64,000 nt of DNA, taken from NCBI GenBank assembly GCA_014653975.1, contig JACWDR010000001.1, positions 180,944 to 244,943 of the forward strand. The letters run 5' to 3'. Shown piece by piece: positions 50,803-59,779 of the stretch (positions within the stretch are counted from its first letter, which is position 1; the number at the start of each line of letters is the position of its first letter). The notes beneath the pieces are model-generated. The model ran no database searches and was not told the DNA's origin. It saw nothing but the letters and a program-made list of their open reading frames with translations. This DNA comes from Pelagibacterales bacterium SAG-MED20. Lineage in GTDB: Bacteria; Pseudomonadota; Alphaproteobacteria; Pelagibacterales; Pelagibacteraceae. The position numbers and the translations under genes are program-made.

Positions 50803-52356
50803 TCAATCTTTATAAATTATATTTCTCGCAGACATAATTAACTCATCTGCTTCGGTTTTTGATAAAGCAAAATCTTCAAGGTATCCTTGAACTTTAATTC
50901 TTTCACCTTTTACGATATCATAACCACCTGTTAGTTCATCTGATGCAAGGTCTGCAAAGTCCACTAATTTTAAAATTTTTTGTTCACCTAAGGTAACTAA
51001 CATACCTGGAGTTAATCCCTTATGATTAATAAGATCATCTTGCAATCCTAAATCTTTAATCCTTTTTGTAATATCTTCCTGATCTTTTTGATAAAATTCT
51101 TTTGCTCTTTCTATTAAAGCTTTAGCAGTATCTTCTTCAATTCCTTCAATTTTCATTAAACCCTCTAAAGAGCTATCTTTTATATCTGAGATCGAAGAAT
51201 ACCCTTCGGCCACTAATAATTGACCCAGTGTTTCATCTAGTTCTAAATTTTTAACAAAATTTTCTGTTTTTTCTTTAAACTCTAATTGTCTTCTTTCAGA
51301 GTCTTCTTGGTCAGTCATTATATTAATTTCATAGTTTAATAACTTTGTAGCTAGTCTAACATTTTGACCTCTACGACCAATTGCTTTACTTAAATTTTCT
51401 TCAGTTAATATAACATCTAATTTCTTAGCATCACTATCAACATTAACTCTCTGTACTTCTGCTGGCGATAGTGCATTTGAAACTATTATCGCAGGATCCT
51501 CAGACCAATTTACTATATCAATTTTTTCTCCTTGAAGTTCATTCACTACAGCTTGAACTCTTGATCCTCTCATACCAACACATGCTCCAACCGGATCTAA
51601 TGAAGTATCAACTGCCTGAACACAAATTTTTGCTCTACTACCAGGATCTCTAGCTGATGATTTAATTTCTATTAACCCATCATAAATTTCAGGAACTTCT
51701 TGAACAAATAGTTTTTCCATAAATTTAGGATGTGCCCTTGATAGAAATATTTGTTGTCCTCTTGTTTCTCTTCTAACATCATAGCAATAAGCTTTAATCC
51801 TATCACCTGCTTTAATATTTTCTCTAGGTATCATTTCATTTTTTTGAATTATTGCCTCTGTTCTTCCTAAATCTACTATCACATTCCCAAATTCTAAACG
51901 TTTAACAATACCACTCAAAATTGTATCTTTTTTGTCTATAAAATCATTATATTGTCTTTCACGTTCTGCTTCCCTTACGTTAAAACTAATGACTTGTTTA
52001 GCTGTCTGTGCGGCTATTCTTCCAAAATCAAAAGATGGCAATGGTTGTAAAATTTCATCTCCAATTTTTTTGTCCTTATTTTTTTCATTTAAAGTCGTTG
52101 CATCTTGTAAGTTAATTTCGGTGTTTATATTTTCTGGATTTTCTACAATTACCAACTTTCTAAAAATTCCTATATCACCGTTATCTCTATTAATTAAAAC
52201 TTTAATTTCGTTATCTTGCCCAAATTTAGATTTTGCAGCCTTTGCAATTCCTGTTTCCATTGAGTCAATTATTAATTCTTTGTCTATAGATTTTTCCAAA
52301 GCCACAGCTTCAGCTATTCTTAACAATTCTAATTTATCAGATCTTCTATTTAGCAT
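50803..52356 (-). CDS. nusA: Transcription termination/antitermination factor NusA
   Basis: This RNA polymerase-binding factor modulates pausing, termination and antitermination. ATG 52356 (MLNRRSDKLELLRIAEAVA, 517 residues) is chosen because the longer track ORF runs into a terminator hairpin. Domains: N-terminal polymerase-binding, S1 (ILSGIVKRLEFGNVIVDLG), two KH domains (PVGACVGMRGSRVQAVVNEL and AIGRRGQNVRLATKL), and C-terminal acidic repeats with helix-hairpin-helix (GYSSISDI, MKIEGIEED). The upstream gene is metK. rimP, which usually precedes nusA, is missing. The leader carries its own promoter and an intrinsic terminator. Confidence 0.95.
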   Translation of the reverse strand: MLNRRSDKLELLRIAEAVALEKSIDKELIIDSMETGIAKAAKSKFGQDNEIKVLINRDNGDIGIFRKLVIVENPENINTEINLQDATTLNEKNKDKKIGDEILQPLPSFDFGRIAAQTAKQVISFNVREAERERQYNDFIDKKDTILSGIVKRLEFGNVIVDLGRTEAIIQKNEMIPRENIKAGDRIKAYCYDVRRETRGQQIFLSRAHPKFMEKLFVQEVPEIYDGLIEIKSSARDPGSRAKICVQAVDTSLDPVGACVGMRGSRVQAVVNELQGEKIDIVNWSEDPAIIVSNALSPAEVQRVNVDSDAKKLDVILTEENLSKAIGRRGQNVRLATKLLNYEINIMTDQEDSERRQLEFKEKTENFVKNLELDETLGQLLVAEGYSSISDIKDSSLEGLMKIEGIEEDTAKALIERAKEFYQKDQEDITKRIKDLGLQDDLINHKGLTPGMLVTLGEQKILKLVDFADLASDELTGGYDIVKGERIKVQGYLEDFALSKTEADELIMSARNIIYKD

Positions 52357-52371
52357 ATTTTTATTTGCTCC

Positions 52372-52398
52372 AAAAAAAAATGGGCTAAGGCCCATTTT
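52372..52398 (-). terminator. Intrinsic terminator in the nusA leader
   Basis: AAAATGGGC-CTTA-GCCCATTTT on the minus strand is followed by a nine-base T run that leads straight into GGAG, the nusA ribosome site, 15 bases before the ATG. It ends metK read-through and, given the promoter just upstream, should also act on nusA's own transcripts. Confidence 0.85.
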
Positions 52399-52420
52399 GT
52401 AATTTCAACAATGTAAGGGC

Positions 52421-52448
52421 AATATATAAAGATTTTTTTTTAATTCAA
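52421..52448 (-). promoter_or_regulatory. Predicted nusA promoter upstream of the terminator
   Basis: The minus strand reads TTGAAT (52448-52443), 16 bases including A9, then TATATT (52426-52421). Initiation would be near 52414, about 16 bases before the terminator stem. It lies entirely within the metK-nusA gap. Confidence 0.5.
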
Positions 52449-52454
52449 TAGTAA

Positions 52455-53624
52455 CTATTTAGAAAAAATACTCTTTTTATCGGTTTTTTCCCATGAAAAT
52501 GAGCCATCAGCTTCAGCAACTCTTCCAAAATGACCATAAGCTGCTGTTTTTTCATAGATTGGTTTATTTAAACTTAACATCTCCTTTATACCCCTTGGGC
52601 TTAAATCAAAATTTTTCGAAATCTCTTCCGAAACAAATTTATTTTTATCTAAATCATTATCAAATAAATCAACATAAATAGACAAAGGTTTTGAAACTCC
52701 AATTGCATATGCTAACTGAATTAAACATTTGTCAGCTATATTTGACGCAACAACATTTTTTGCTATATATCTTGCAGCATACGCTGCTGATCTGTCCACT
52801 TTAGTTGGATCTTTTCCAGAAAAAGCTCCACCACCATGCGGTGCTGCTCCACCATAAGTATCAACTATAATTTTTCTACCTGTTAAGCCGCAATCTCCAT
52901 CAGGTCCACCAATTACAAAATTTCCCGTGGGATTTACATAAAACTCATCTTCATTAAAATCCTTTAAAAATTTTTCAGGAATTGATTTTAACATATATGG
53001 TCTTAATAGTTCTCTTACTTTAGCTTGATCAACATCAGCTGAATGTTGTGATGATATTACAACTGATTTAACTTTGGTAGGTTTTCCTTCAACATATTCA
53101 AATGTAACTTGACTTTTTGAATCTGGTTCAATATTTTTTAATTTCCCAGATTTTCTATCATCTGCCATTAGTCTTAAAATTTTATGGGAATATTGAATTG
53201 GTGCTGGCATTAATTCTTCAGTTTCGTTACAGGCATATCCAAACATTATTCCCTGGTCGCCTGCTCCTTCATCTTTATTACCAGATGAGTCTACTCCCAT
53301 TGCAATATCAGCAGATTGTGAATGGAGATGACTTTCTACCTTTGTTGCCTCTCTCCAGGTAAAACCGTCTTGGTCATATCCAATATCTTTAATGCAGTTT
53401 CTAACTTTTTGAATTAATTCTTCTTCTTTTATTTCTGGGCCTCTTACCTCCCCAGCAAGTACAACTTTATTTGTAGTTGTTAAAGTTTCACAGGCAACCC
53501 TAGAAAAAGGATCCCCAGAAAGATAGCTATCAACTACCATATCAGAAATACGATCTGATACCTTATCTGGATGTCCCTCTGATACAGATTCACTTGTAAA
53601 TAAAAAATTTTTTAGATTACTCAT
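52455..53624 (-). CDS. metK: S-adenosylmethionine synthetase
   Basis: A 389-residue enzyme that makes SAM from methionine and ATP. The N-terminal [20 protein letters not shown] (catalytic His), the central signature [12 protein letters not shown] and the second [27 protein letters not shown] are all present. The start overlaps the lnt stop by four bases, so there is no room for a SAM riboswitch in front of it. It is followed by a nusA promoter and terminator. Confidence 0.96.
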   Translation of the reverse strand: MSNLKNFLFTSESVSEGHPDKVSDRISDMVVDSYLSGDPFSRVACETLTTTNKVVLAGEVRGPEIKEEELIQKVRNCIKDIGYDQDGFTWREATKVESHLHSQSADIAMGVDSSGNKDEGAGDQGIMFGYACNETEELMPAPIQYSHKILRLMADDRKSGKLKNIEPDSKSQVTFEYVEGKPTKVKSVVISSQHSADVDQAKVRELLRPYMLKSIPEKFLKDFNEDEFYVNPTGNFVIGGPDGDCGLTGRKIIVDTYGGAAPHGGGAFSGKDPTKVDRSAAYAARYIAKNVVASNIADKCLIQLAYAIGVSKPLSIYVDLFDNDLDKNKFVSEEISKNFDLSPRGIKEMLSLNKPIYEKTAAYGHFGRVAEADGSFSWEKTDKKSIFSK

Positions 53625-55186
53625 TTGTTAATTCTATTAAATGAAAAAATTAAAAAAATATATAATAAAATTAATATGAGAAAGATTTTATTTCCATATA
53701 CTAAAAAAAGTGTTGGTTTAATTGATTTACTCTCAGAAAAATTAACATGACCCGTGAGTCCAAAACCAACTTCTTGCTCCACAATACCCATTGGGTTAAA
53801 GACTGCTGTAACTCCATTGTTGGCTGATCTAACTATATATTTTCCAGTCTCTATTGATCTAAAAATGCTATGTGAAAAATGTTGTTTAGGTCCTATGGAA
53901 TTTCCGAACCAACCATCTTCAGAAATATTAATTATATAATCAAAATTTTCACTATTAGATAATTGTCCTGAATAAATTATCTCATAACAAATTAAGGGCA
54001 GTAAATTTAAATCAATCCCATCACTTTTTAAATTTATGAACTGTCTTTCTTTGCCTCTAGAAAATGATTGATATTCATTTGTAACAGTTTTAAAACCTAT
54101 TGATTTCAACATTTTTTCAAACGGAACAAATTCGCCAAAAGGTACCAGATTAACTTTATTGTATTTTTGTATCACTTCTAGCTTATTGTTAAATACTGCC
54201 ATTGAATTAAAAAATATATCTTTGTTGTTTTTCTGTTCAACACTATTTAGTCCCATAATAATCAAATCATCATTTCCGAAATTATTTAAAAATAATTTTT
54301 TATACTTGCTCATGTCTCGCACATAACTATCTGGAATAATTCCTTCGGGCCAAAGAAAAATTGTAGGTTTATTTTTTTCTGGGGCACTTAAAAATATAAG
54401 TTCATTAATTATTTTTATTTCATCTTGTTCTAAAAAAAATCTATCTAGACTAATGTTTGTGGATATGGCTTTGATCGTATAAGGGTTTTTTACACTTTTT
54501 ATTAAATCAAATTTATCAATTTTTATGTTACCAAATATTAAAAAACTAATAGAAATTATAACAAAGAAAACGCAAACAATTATTTCTTTGTTAGAATTTT
54601 TTAAGAAAAATATAGCTGGAGCTGTAAATAAAGAAATACAGATTAGATTAAAAGAAAAAGTTCCAATGATTGAAAGAATTTGAATAAAATGAATATTATT
54701 TGAAAAACTAAACGCAATTAAGTTCCAAGGAAAACCAGTAAGTATAAAACCTCGAATAAATTCAACTATACCAAATAAAATTGAAAAAATAAAAAATGAA
54801 CTAATAACATTTTTAGAATAAAAAACTGAATATAGGTATGTCACTAATCCATAAAATATTGCTAAAAAAGATGGTAATAAAATTATAGCGAACGGGATCA
54901 AAAACTTAAAACTTTCATCAAAAGTTAAGGAAATTACCACCCAGTATAAACTAAACAAAAAATATCCAAAACCAAAACACCACCCATATTTGAAAAGAGA
55001 TTCATTATTAGAAATATCTTTTTTTATTCTAAAAATAAAAATAAAAAATAAAGAAAAAGTAATAAAATTAATTATATAATAGTTGTATGGAGGTAAACTA
55101 TATGCGCTCATACCACCTAAAAAAATAATGTATATCGAGTTTAAAAACTTTTTTTTAAGCAATTTTAGCAATCTTGGTTTTAACAC
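53621..55186 (-). CDS. lnt: Apolipoprotein N-acyltransferase
   Basis: This 521-residue inner-membrane enzyme adds the third acyl chain to lipoproteins. About six N-terminal hydrophobic helices, with [14 protein letters not shown], are followed by a periplasmic nitrilase-like domain: Glu in [11 protein letters not shown], Lys in [14 protein letters not shown], and Cys in [13 protein letters not shown] complete the catalytic triad. A final helix closes the protein. It overlaps the end of ybeY by 32 bases. The corC-like gene often found between ybeY and lnt is absent. Confidence 0.94.
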   Translation of the reverse strand: MLKPRLLKLLKKKFLNSIYIIFLGGMSAYSLPPYNYYIINFITFSLFFIFIFRIKKDISNNESLFKYGWCFGFGYFLFSLYWVVISLTFDESFKFLIPFAIILLPSFLAIFYGLVTYLYSVFYSKNVISSFFIFSILFGIVEFIRGFILTGFPWNLIAFSFSNNIHFIQILSIIGTFSFNLICISLFTAPAIFFLKNSNKEIIVCVFFVIISISFLIFGNIKIDKFDLIKSVKNPYTIKAISTNISLDRFFLEQDEIKIINELIFLSAPEKNKPTIFLWPEGIIPDSYVRDMSKYKKLFLNNFGNDDLIIMGLNSVEQKNNKDIFFNSMAVFNNKLEVIQKYNKVNLVPFGEFVPFEKMLKSIGFKTVTNEYQSFSRGKERQFINLKSDGIDLNLLPLICYEIIYSGQLSNSENFDYIINISEDGWFGNSIGPKQHFSHSIFRSIETGKYIVRSANNGVTAVFNPMGIVEQEVGFGLTGHVNFSESKSIKPTLFLVYGNKIFLILILLYIFLIFSFNRINK

Positions 55187-55625
55187 TGTTATATATTTTC
55201 TCTTCTTCTTTAAGCATTTTTTTAAAATCCTTTAACTTAATATGGTCATATCCCATTAAATGTAAAAAACCATGAATAAAAATTTTTACTACTTTTTTTT
55301 TAAGTTCTAGATGATTTAGAGTTTTTGGTTTGTTTACAAACTCATAGCTTATAATTATGTCTCCAAGATAAGAAGATCTCTTTATGTTAAATTTTTTTTC
55401 AGATGGAAAAGATAAAACATCTGTTGGTTTATTTTTGCTTCTAAACCTTTTATTTAATTTTTTAATATTCTTATTATTTGAAAGTAAAATTGTTAAACTT
55501 ACCCTTTTTTTTATAAATCTATGTTTTTTAGGAAAAAGACGTACTAAAGAATTAAAGAAAATACTCTTTTTCTTAATTTTTTTGCTCCAAAGATTACTCT
55601 CTGAAACAACATCAATATCAATCAT
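55155..55625 (-). CDS. ybeY: Endoribonuclease YbeY
   Basis: A 156-residue zinc-dependent RNase for 16S rRNA 3' maturation and ribosome quality control. The metal site HGFLHLMGYDH (HxxxHxxxxxH) is complete, and NKRFRSKNKPTDVLSFPSE with YLGDIIIS are conserved ahead of it. It overlaps phoH by eight bases and lnt by 32, giving phoH-ybeY-lnt as in other proteobacteria. Confidence 0.95.
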   Translation of the reverse strand: MIDIDVVSESNLWSKKIKKKSIFFNSLVRLFPKKHRFIKKRVSLTILLSNNKNIKKLNKRFRSKNKPTDVLSFPSEKKFNIKRSSYLGDIIISYEFVNKPKTLNHLELKKKVVKIFIHGFLHLMGYDHIKLKDFKKMLKEEEKIYNSVKTKIAKIA

Positions 55626-56619
55626 TTTCTTGATCGGAATAAGCTTTTACAATTTTAGACACTAGAGGATGCCTGACTACATCAGAATGATTAAAATCAA
55701 TAACTGAAATTTCATTTATATCTTTTAATAATTTTTTTGATCTATTCAATCCAGACATATTTTTGTTGGGCAAATCTATTTGGGATGGGTCGCCATTAAT
55801 AACTATTTTTGAATTCTCCCCAATACGTGTTAAAAACATTTTTATTTGTGTATCTGTCGCATTTTGAGCCTCATCTAAAATGGCAAATGAATTTTTCAAT
55901 GTTCTTCCTCTCATAAATGCTAACGGTGCTATTTCAATATCACCAATTTCAATCATCCTTTGAATTTTTTCAAAATCAAATAGGTCATAAAGTGAGTCAT
56001 ATAATGGTCTTAAATAAGGATCTACTTTTTCCTTCATGTCACCTGGTAAAAAACCAAGCCTTTCGCCAGCTTCTACAGCTGGCCTAGATAAAATTATCCT
56101 TTCAATTTTTTTATCAAGCAGCATTGTAAGTCCAACTGCAACTGCTAAAAAAGTTTTACCCGTTCCAGCTGGTCCAGCAGATATAACAATATTGCTTTGT
56201 CTTAAAGCTCTCACATATTCTTTTTGCCTTACTGATCTTGGAATTACAGACTTTTTAGGTGTTTTAATTATATCAGAAACATTTTGATTTTTTACTTTTT
56301 CTTCAATCATAAATTTATCTATTGAAGAGATTATATCTTTTTTTTCAATTGCGCCATTATTAATAAATTGTGTAGCTAAAAATTGAATAGCATTTTTTGT
56401 TACTTCATTTTGTTCTGGTGTTGACTTTATTAAAATAGAATTTCCTCTAGAATATAACTTTGTATTGGTTATTTTTTCAAGTTCTTTTAAATTATCATTA
56501 AATTCTCCAACTACACCCATTAATAAATCATTGTCATGAAATATTACACTTAATGAGTTATTATCAGAATAGACAAATTTTAATGCAGAATTAATTTTTT
56601 TTGAAACTATGTTTTTCAA
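55618..56619 (-). CDS. ybeZ: PhoH-like ATPase (YbeZ)
   Basis: A 333-residue P-loop ATPase linked to YbeY in RNA metabolism. The N-terminal KH-like region is followed by Walker A SAGPAGTGKTFLAVAVG (about 155) and Walker B NSFAILDEAQNATDTQIKMFLTR, with GDPSQIDLP. The start lies three bases after miaB, so miaB-ybeZ-ybeY-lnt-metK is a single run. Confidence 0.93.
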   Translation of the reverse strand: MKNIVSKKINSALKFVYSDNNSLSVIFHDNDLLMGVVGEFNDNLKELEKITNTKLYSRGNSILIKSTPEQNEVTKNAIQFLATQFINNGAIEKKDIISSIDKFMIEEKVKNQNVSDIIKTPKKSVIPRSVRQKEYVRALRQSNIVISAGPAGTGKTFLAVAVGLTMLLDKKIERIILSRPAVEAGERLGFLPGDMKEKVDPYLRPLYDSLYDLFDFEKIQRMIEIGDIEIAPLAFMRGRTLKNSFAILDEAQNATDTQIKMFLTRIGENSKIVINGDPSQIDLPNKNMSGLNRSKKLLKDINEISVIDFNHSDVVRHPLVSKIVKAYSDQEND

Positions 56620-56622
56620 ATT

Positions 56623-57963
56623 TTAAGCTACTTTTTGTTTATAATCTTTTTTTAATTCTCCAAATAAACTATTTTGGTTACTACTAGTTACTTCAACCTG
56701 AACCACTGTTCCTATGTTTTCTAAATCACCATCAAAAATTACAGAAGTCATATGTTCTGTTCTTCCAAATAATTTTACCCCATCTTTCATTCTATTTTCG
56801 ACTAATACGTTAACAATCTTATTCTCTAAAGATTTATTTTTTTGAATTTGGTTTTCGAATAGTTCTTTTTGGATTATTTTCAATCTTTGTTTAGATTTAT
56901 TTTCATCAACTAAATCTAAGTCAGCAGCTACAGTGCCAGGTCTTGGACTAAAAATAAATGAATAGGAGTTAGTGAAGTTTATTTTTTTAATTAGCTCCAT
57001 TGTGTTTTTAAAGTCATTATCATTTTCTCCTGGGTAACCAATGATAAAATCACTTGAAAACTGTATATTAGGATTAATACTTTTTAATTTATCATAAATT
57101 TTTAAATAATCATCAATAGTATGATTTCTATTCATTAACTTTAAAATTTTATTTGATCCACTTTGAACTGGTAGATGAACCAAAGGCATTAATTTATTTG
57201 AACTTTTATAAATATTGATCAAATCTTCAGTCATATCTTTTGGATGAGATGTTGTATATCTAACTCGCTTTAGTTGACTAAAATTCTCTAATTCTAACAA
57301 TAAATCTGATAATCTAAATTCTTTTCCTTCTTCTTTGTAACTGTACGCATTAACATTTTGTCCTAATAGAATGATTTCCCTTATTCCACTTTCAATCAAT
57401 TCTTTAGCTTCATTTATAATTTGTTTAAAAGGTCTAGAATATTCTGGTCCTCGAGTATACGGAACTACGCAGAAGTGACAAAACTTATCACATCCTTCTT
57501 GTATTGTTAAAAATGAAGAAACCTTACTAACTTTATTTTTAATTTTACTTAAATAATTAAACTTTGAAATTGTATCAAACTCTGTCTCTTCTTCTTTTTT
57601 TTTATCATTTAAATAGTTTAATATTGTGCCATTAATTTTATGATATGATTGTGGACCAATTACTATATCAATATATGGTTCCCTTTTTAACATTTCTTGG
57701 TTTTCTGCTTGGGCAACACACCCAGCTACGATTATAATTGGTTTCTTTTTAAATCTAAAAATCTTTTTTACTCTTCCAATTTCATGGTAAACTTTTTCTT
57801 TAGCCTTATCTCTAATATGGCAAGTATTTAACAAATAACAATTTGCATCTTCATACTTATCTGTTTTTTCAAAACCAATTTTTTTTACAGTGTCAAATAT
57901 ACGATTAGAATCGTATTCATTCATTTGACATCCAAAAGTTTTAATAAATATCTTTTTTAACAT
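56623..57963 (-). CDS. miaB: tRNA-2-methylthio-N6-adenosine methylthiotransferase
   Basis: This radical-SAM enzyme adds a methylthio group to isopentenyl-A37 of tRNAs. The start is MLKKIFIKTFGCQMNEYDS at 57963 (446 residues), because the longer track ORF runs into fur. The N-terminal Cys residues (TFGCQMN, LLNTCHIRDKA, VAGCVAQ) hold the auxiliary cluster. The radical-SAM motif is EGCDKFCHFCVVPYTRGPE, and a TRAM domain ends the protein. miaA is not in the window. Confidence 0.95.
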   Translation of the reverse strand: MLKKIFIKTFGCQMNEYDSNRIFDTVKKIGFEKTDKYEDANCYLLNTCHIRDKAKEKVYHEIGRVKKIFRFKKKPIIIVAGCVAQAENQEMLKREPYIDIVIGPQSYHKINGTILNYLNDKKKEEETEFDTISKFNYLSKIKNKVSKVSSFLTIQEGCDKFCHFCVVPYTRGPEYSRPFKQIINEAKELIESGIREIILLGQNVNAYSYKEEGKEFRLSDLLLELENFSQLKRVRYTTSHPKDMTEDLINIYKSSNKLMPLVHLPVQSGSNKILKLMNRNHTIDDYLKIYDKLKSINPNIQFSSDFIIGYPGENDNDFKNTMELIKKINFTNSYSFIFSPRPGTVAADLDLVDENKSKQRLKIIQKELFENQIQKNKSLENKIVNVLVENRMKDGVKLFGRTEHMTSVIFDGDLENIGTVVQVEVTSSNQNSLFGELKKDYKQKVA

Positions 57964-57967
57964 TAAT

Positions 57968-58378
57968 CTAAGATTTTTTTTTAACTCCATACAGTTCCAG
58001 TTTATGATCAACCAACTGATAACCATATTTGTCTGCTATCTTTTCTTGTAATTTTTCAATTTCATCGTCAACAAACTCAATAATCTCTCCTGATTTAACA
58101 TCAATCAAATGATCATGGTGTCCTTCATTTAATTCTTCATACCTTGCCTTGCCTCCTTTGAATTCATGTTTTGTTAAAATTCCAGACTCTTCAAAAAGTT
58201 TTACTGTTCTATAGACTGTTGCTATGCTTATTTTCGAATCAATTTTTGAAACCCTGTTATATAATTCATCCACATCAGGATGATCATTAGATTGAGACAT
58301 AACCTTAGCAATAATTTTTCTTTGCTCTGTAAGTTTAACACCTTTAGCTAAACATTTTTGTTCAATATTTTCTGACAT
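57968..58378 (-). CDS. fur: Fur-family metal-dependent regulator
   Basis: A 136-residue Fur/Mur-type repressor, distinct from the Irr-like protein at 42.2 kb. The winged-helix part has LTEQRKIIAKVMSQSNDHPDVDELYNRV and ISIATVYRTVKLFEESGIL, and the metal-binding part HHDHLIDVKSGEIIEFVDDEIE. Whether it senses iron or manganese cannot be read from the sequence (alphaproteobacterial Fur homologues often act as Mur). It lies between tsaB and miaB with gaps of eight and four bases. Confidence 0.9.
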   Translation of the reverse strand: MSENIEQKCLAKGVKLTEQRKIIAKVMSQSNDHPDVDELYNRVSKIDSKISIATVYRTVKLFEESGILTKHEFKGGKARYEELNEGHHDHLIDVKSGEIIEFVDDEIEKLQEKIADKYGYQLVDHKLELYGVKKKS

Positions 58379-58386
58379 AGTTAATT

Positions 58387-58773
58387 TTAACTTAAATAAA
58401 TAGGATTAATCAAATTCTTTTTAATTTTAAATTTTTCACATAAATTTGGCACTTCTTCATATTTTATGTCTTTTAATCCAGAAAAATCAGTGAAACTGAA
58501 ACAATAATAATCAATGTTTTTTGTTAAAAATAATGCCTTAATTATTGAAAGTGAGTTACGGATTCCTGCAAAACTGCCTGGGCCTCTATTAACATAAATT
58601 GTGCTTATTTCACTTAATGAACTTTTATTAATATTTAAAAAATTGTTAATTAAAACTATCATTTTTTCAAAATTACTTTTGCTATTTTCGTGACTACAAG
58701 TATAAATATTTTTACCAACAATGTGTGTTAAAAAAATTTTATCTCTAGCTGCATCTACAATTAAATTATTCAT
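58387..58773 (-). CDS. tsaB: Shortened TsaB-like protein (t6A tRNA modification)
   Basis: TsaB partners TsaD in making threonylcarbamoyl-adenosine at A37 of ANN-decoding tRNAs. ATG 58773 (MNNLIVDAARDKIFLTHI) is chosen, giving 128 residues against about 200-230 in most bacteria. The hallmark VNRGPGSFAGIRNSLSIIKAL is intact, but most of the second ASKHA half is missing, with only a short tail after it. Its first 53 bases overlap, head to head, the 5' end of the deacetylase gene. The identification rests mainly on the GPGSFxGIR motif and N-terminus. Confidence 0.8.
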   Translation of the reverse strand: MNNLIVDAARDKIFLTHIVGKNIYTCSHENSKSNFEKMIVLINNFLNINKSSLSEISTIYVNRGPGSFAGIRNSLSIIKALFLTKNIDYYCFSFTDFSGLKDIKYEEVPNLCEKFKIKKNLINPIYLS

Positions 58774-59779
58774 AATAATAGTATTTATAAACAGTTCTAA
58801 AGCAGATGAAAATAATATCAAATATTATTCTAACGATATGGGTATACTATCTCTAATGTACCACAGATTTGATGAGGAAAAATATCCCTCAACAAATATA
58901 AAGATGAACGTTTTTAAAGATCAAATTCAAATAATTAAAAATTTGAATTATGACTTTTATGACCCAGGAGATTTAGAAAAAACATTTGATATCGAAAAAA
59001 AAGAAAAAAAAATTCTTATTACGATTGATGATGCTTTCTCATCATTTTATAATTCTGCATGGCCCTATTTAAAAAAAGAAAAAATCCCATTCATTTTATT
59101 TGTTTCAACTGAAACTGTCGGAAAAAATGGATATATGACTTGGTCACAATTAAAAGAGCTAGAAAAATATCAAAATGTTTATATTGGAAATCATTCTCAC
59201 TCACATGATTATTTAGTAAATTTTGAAAAAGACGATTTTATTAATGATATAAAAACTGCAAATAATATTTTTATAAAAAAATTAGGCTATAACCCTATTT
59301 TTTTTTCTTACCCTTTTGGTGAATATAGCAAGTTTATCAAGGAATATATTTCTAAAAATTTTAAATTTTCTTTTGGTCAGCACTCTGGCGTAATTGATAT
59401 TAATAAAGATCGTCATGAACTTCCAAGATTCCCAATTAATGAAAAATATGGTGATTTAAAAAGATTTAAATTTTTAATTAATCTTTATCCATTACAATTC
59501 AAAAGTTTAAACCCTAGTGAAAAATACTTAACTAAGGATAATAACCCGCCAAAATTTTCTGTTGAATTTTTCGATGAACAAAAAAATTTAAATAATATTA
59601 ATTGTTTTTCAGACGAAGGTAATAAATGGATGAAATCTCATACTTTTATTAATAAGAATATTCTAAAAATAAATTTTAGAGAAAAATTTACGTTTAGAAG
59701 AGGAAGAATTAATTGTTCTCTAAATGATAACGGTTTGTGGAGATGGTTTGGTATTCAATTTTCTATTGAACAAAACTAA
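58721..59779 (+). CDS. Exported polysaccharide deacetylase family protein
   Basis: A 352-residue carbohydrate esterase-4 (NodB-like) protein. Motifs: LMYHRF near the start, KKILITIDDAFSSFYNSAWP (the DD metal/base motif), GNHSHSHDYLVNF (metal His pair) and FFSYPFGEYSKF. ATG 58721 gives a good signal peptide (KKILSLAASTIKLFIIIVFINSSKA), so the start is likely real even though it lies inside tsaB on the other strand. It probably removes acetyl groups from an envelope glycan. About 100 C-terminal residues are not recognised. Confidence 0.85.
   Translation: MCVKKILSLAASTIKLFIIIVFINSSKADENNIKYYSNDMGILSLMYHRFDEEKYPSTNIKMNVFKDQIQIIKNLNYDFYDPGDLEKTFDIEKKEKKILITIDDAFSSFYNSAWPYLKKEKIPFILFVSTETVGKNGYMTWSQLKELEKYQNVYIGNHSHSHDYLVNFEKDDFINDIKTANNIFIKKLGYNPIFFSYPFGEYSKFIKEYISKNFKFSFGQHSGVIDINKDRHELPRFPINEKYGDLKRFKFLINLYPLQFKSLNPSEKYLTKDNNPPKFSVEFFDEQKNLNNINCFSDEGNKWMKSHTFINKNILKINFREKFTFRRGRINCSLNDNGLWRWFGIQFSIEQN

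Noticed and set aside
53600-53640. SAM riboswitch before metK
   Set aside because: metK overlaps lnt by four bases, leaving no leader for a riboswitch.
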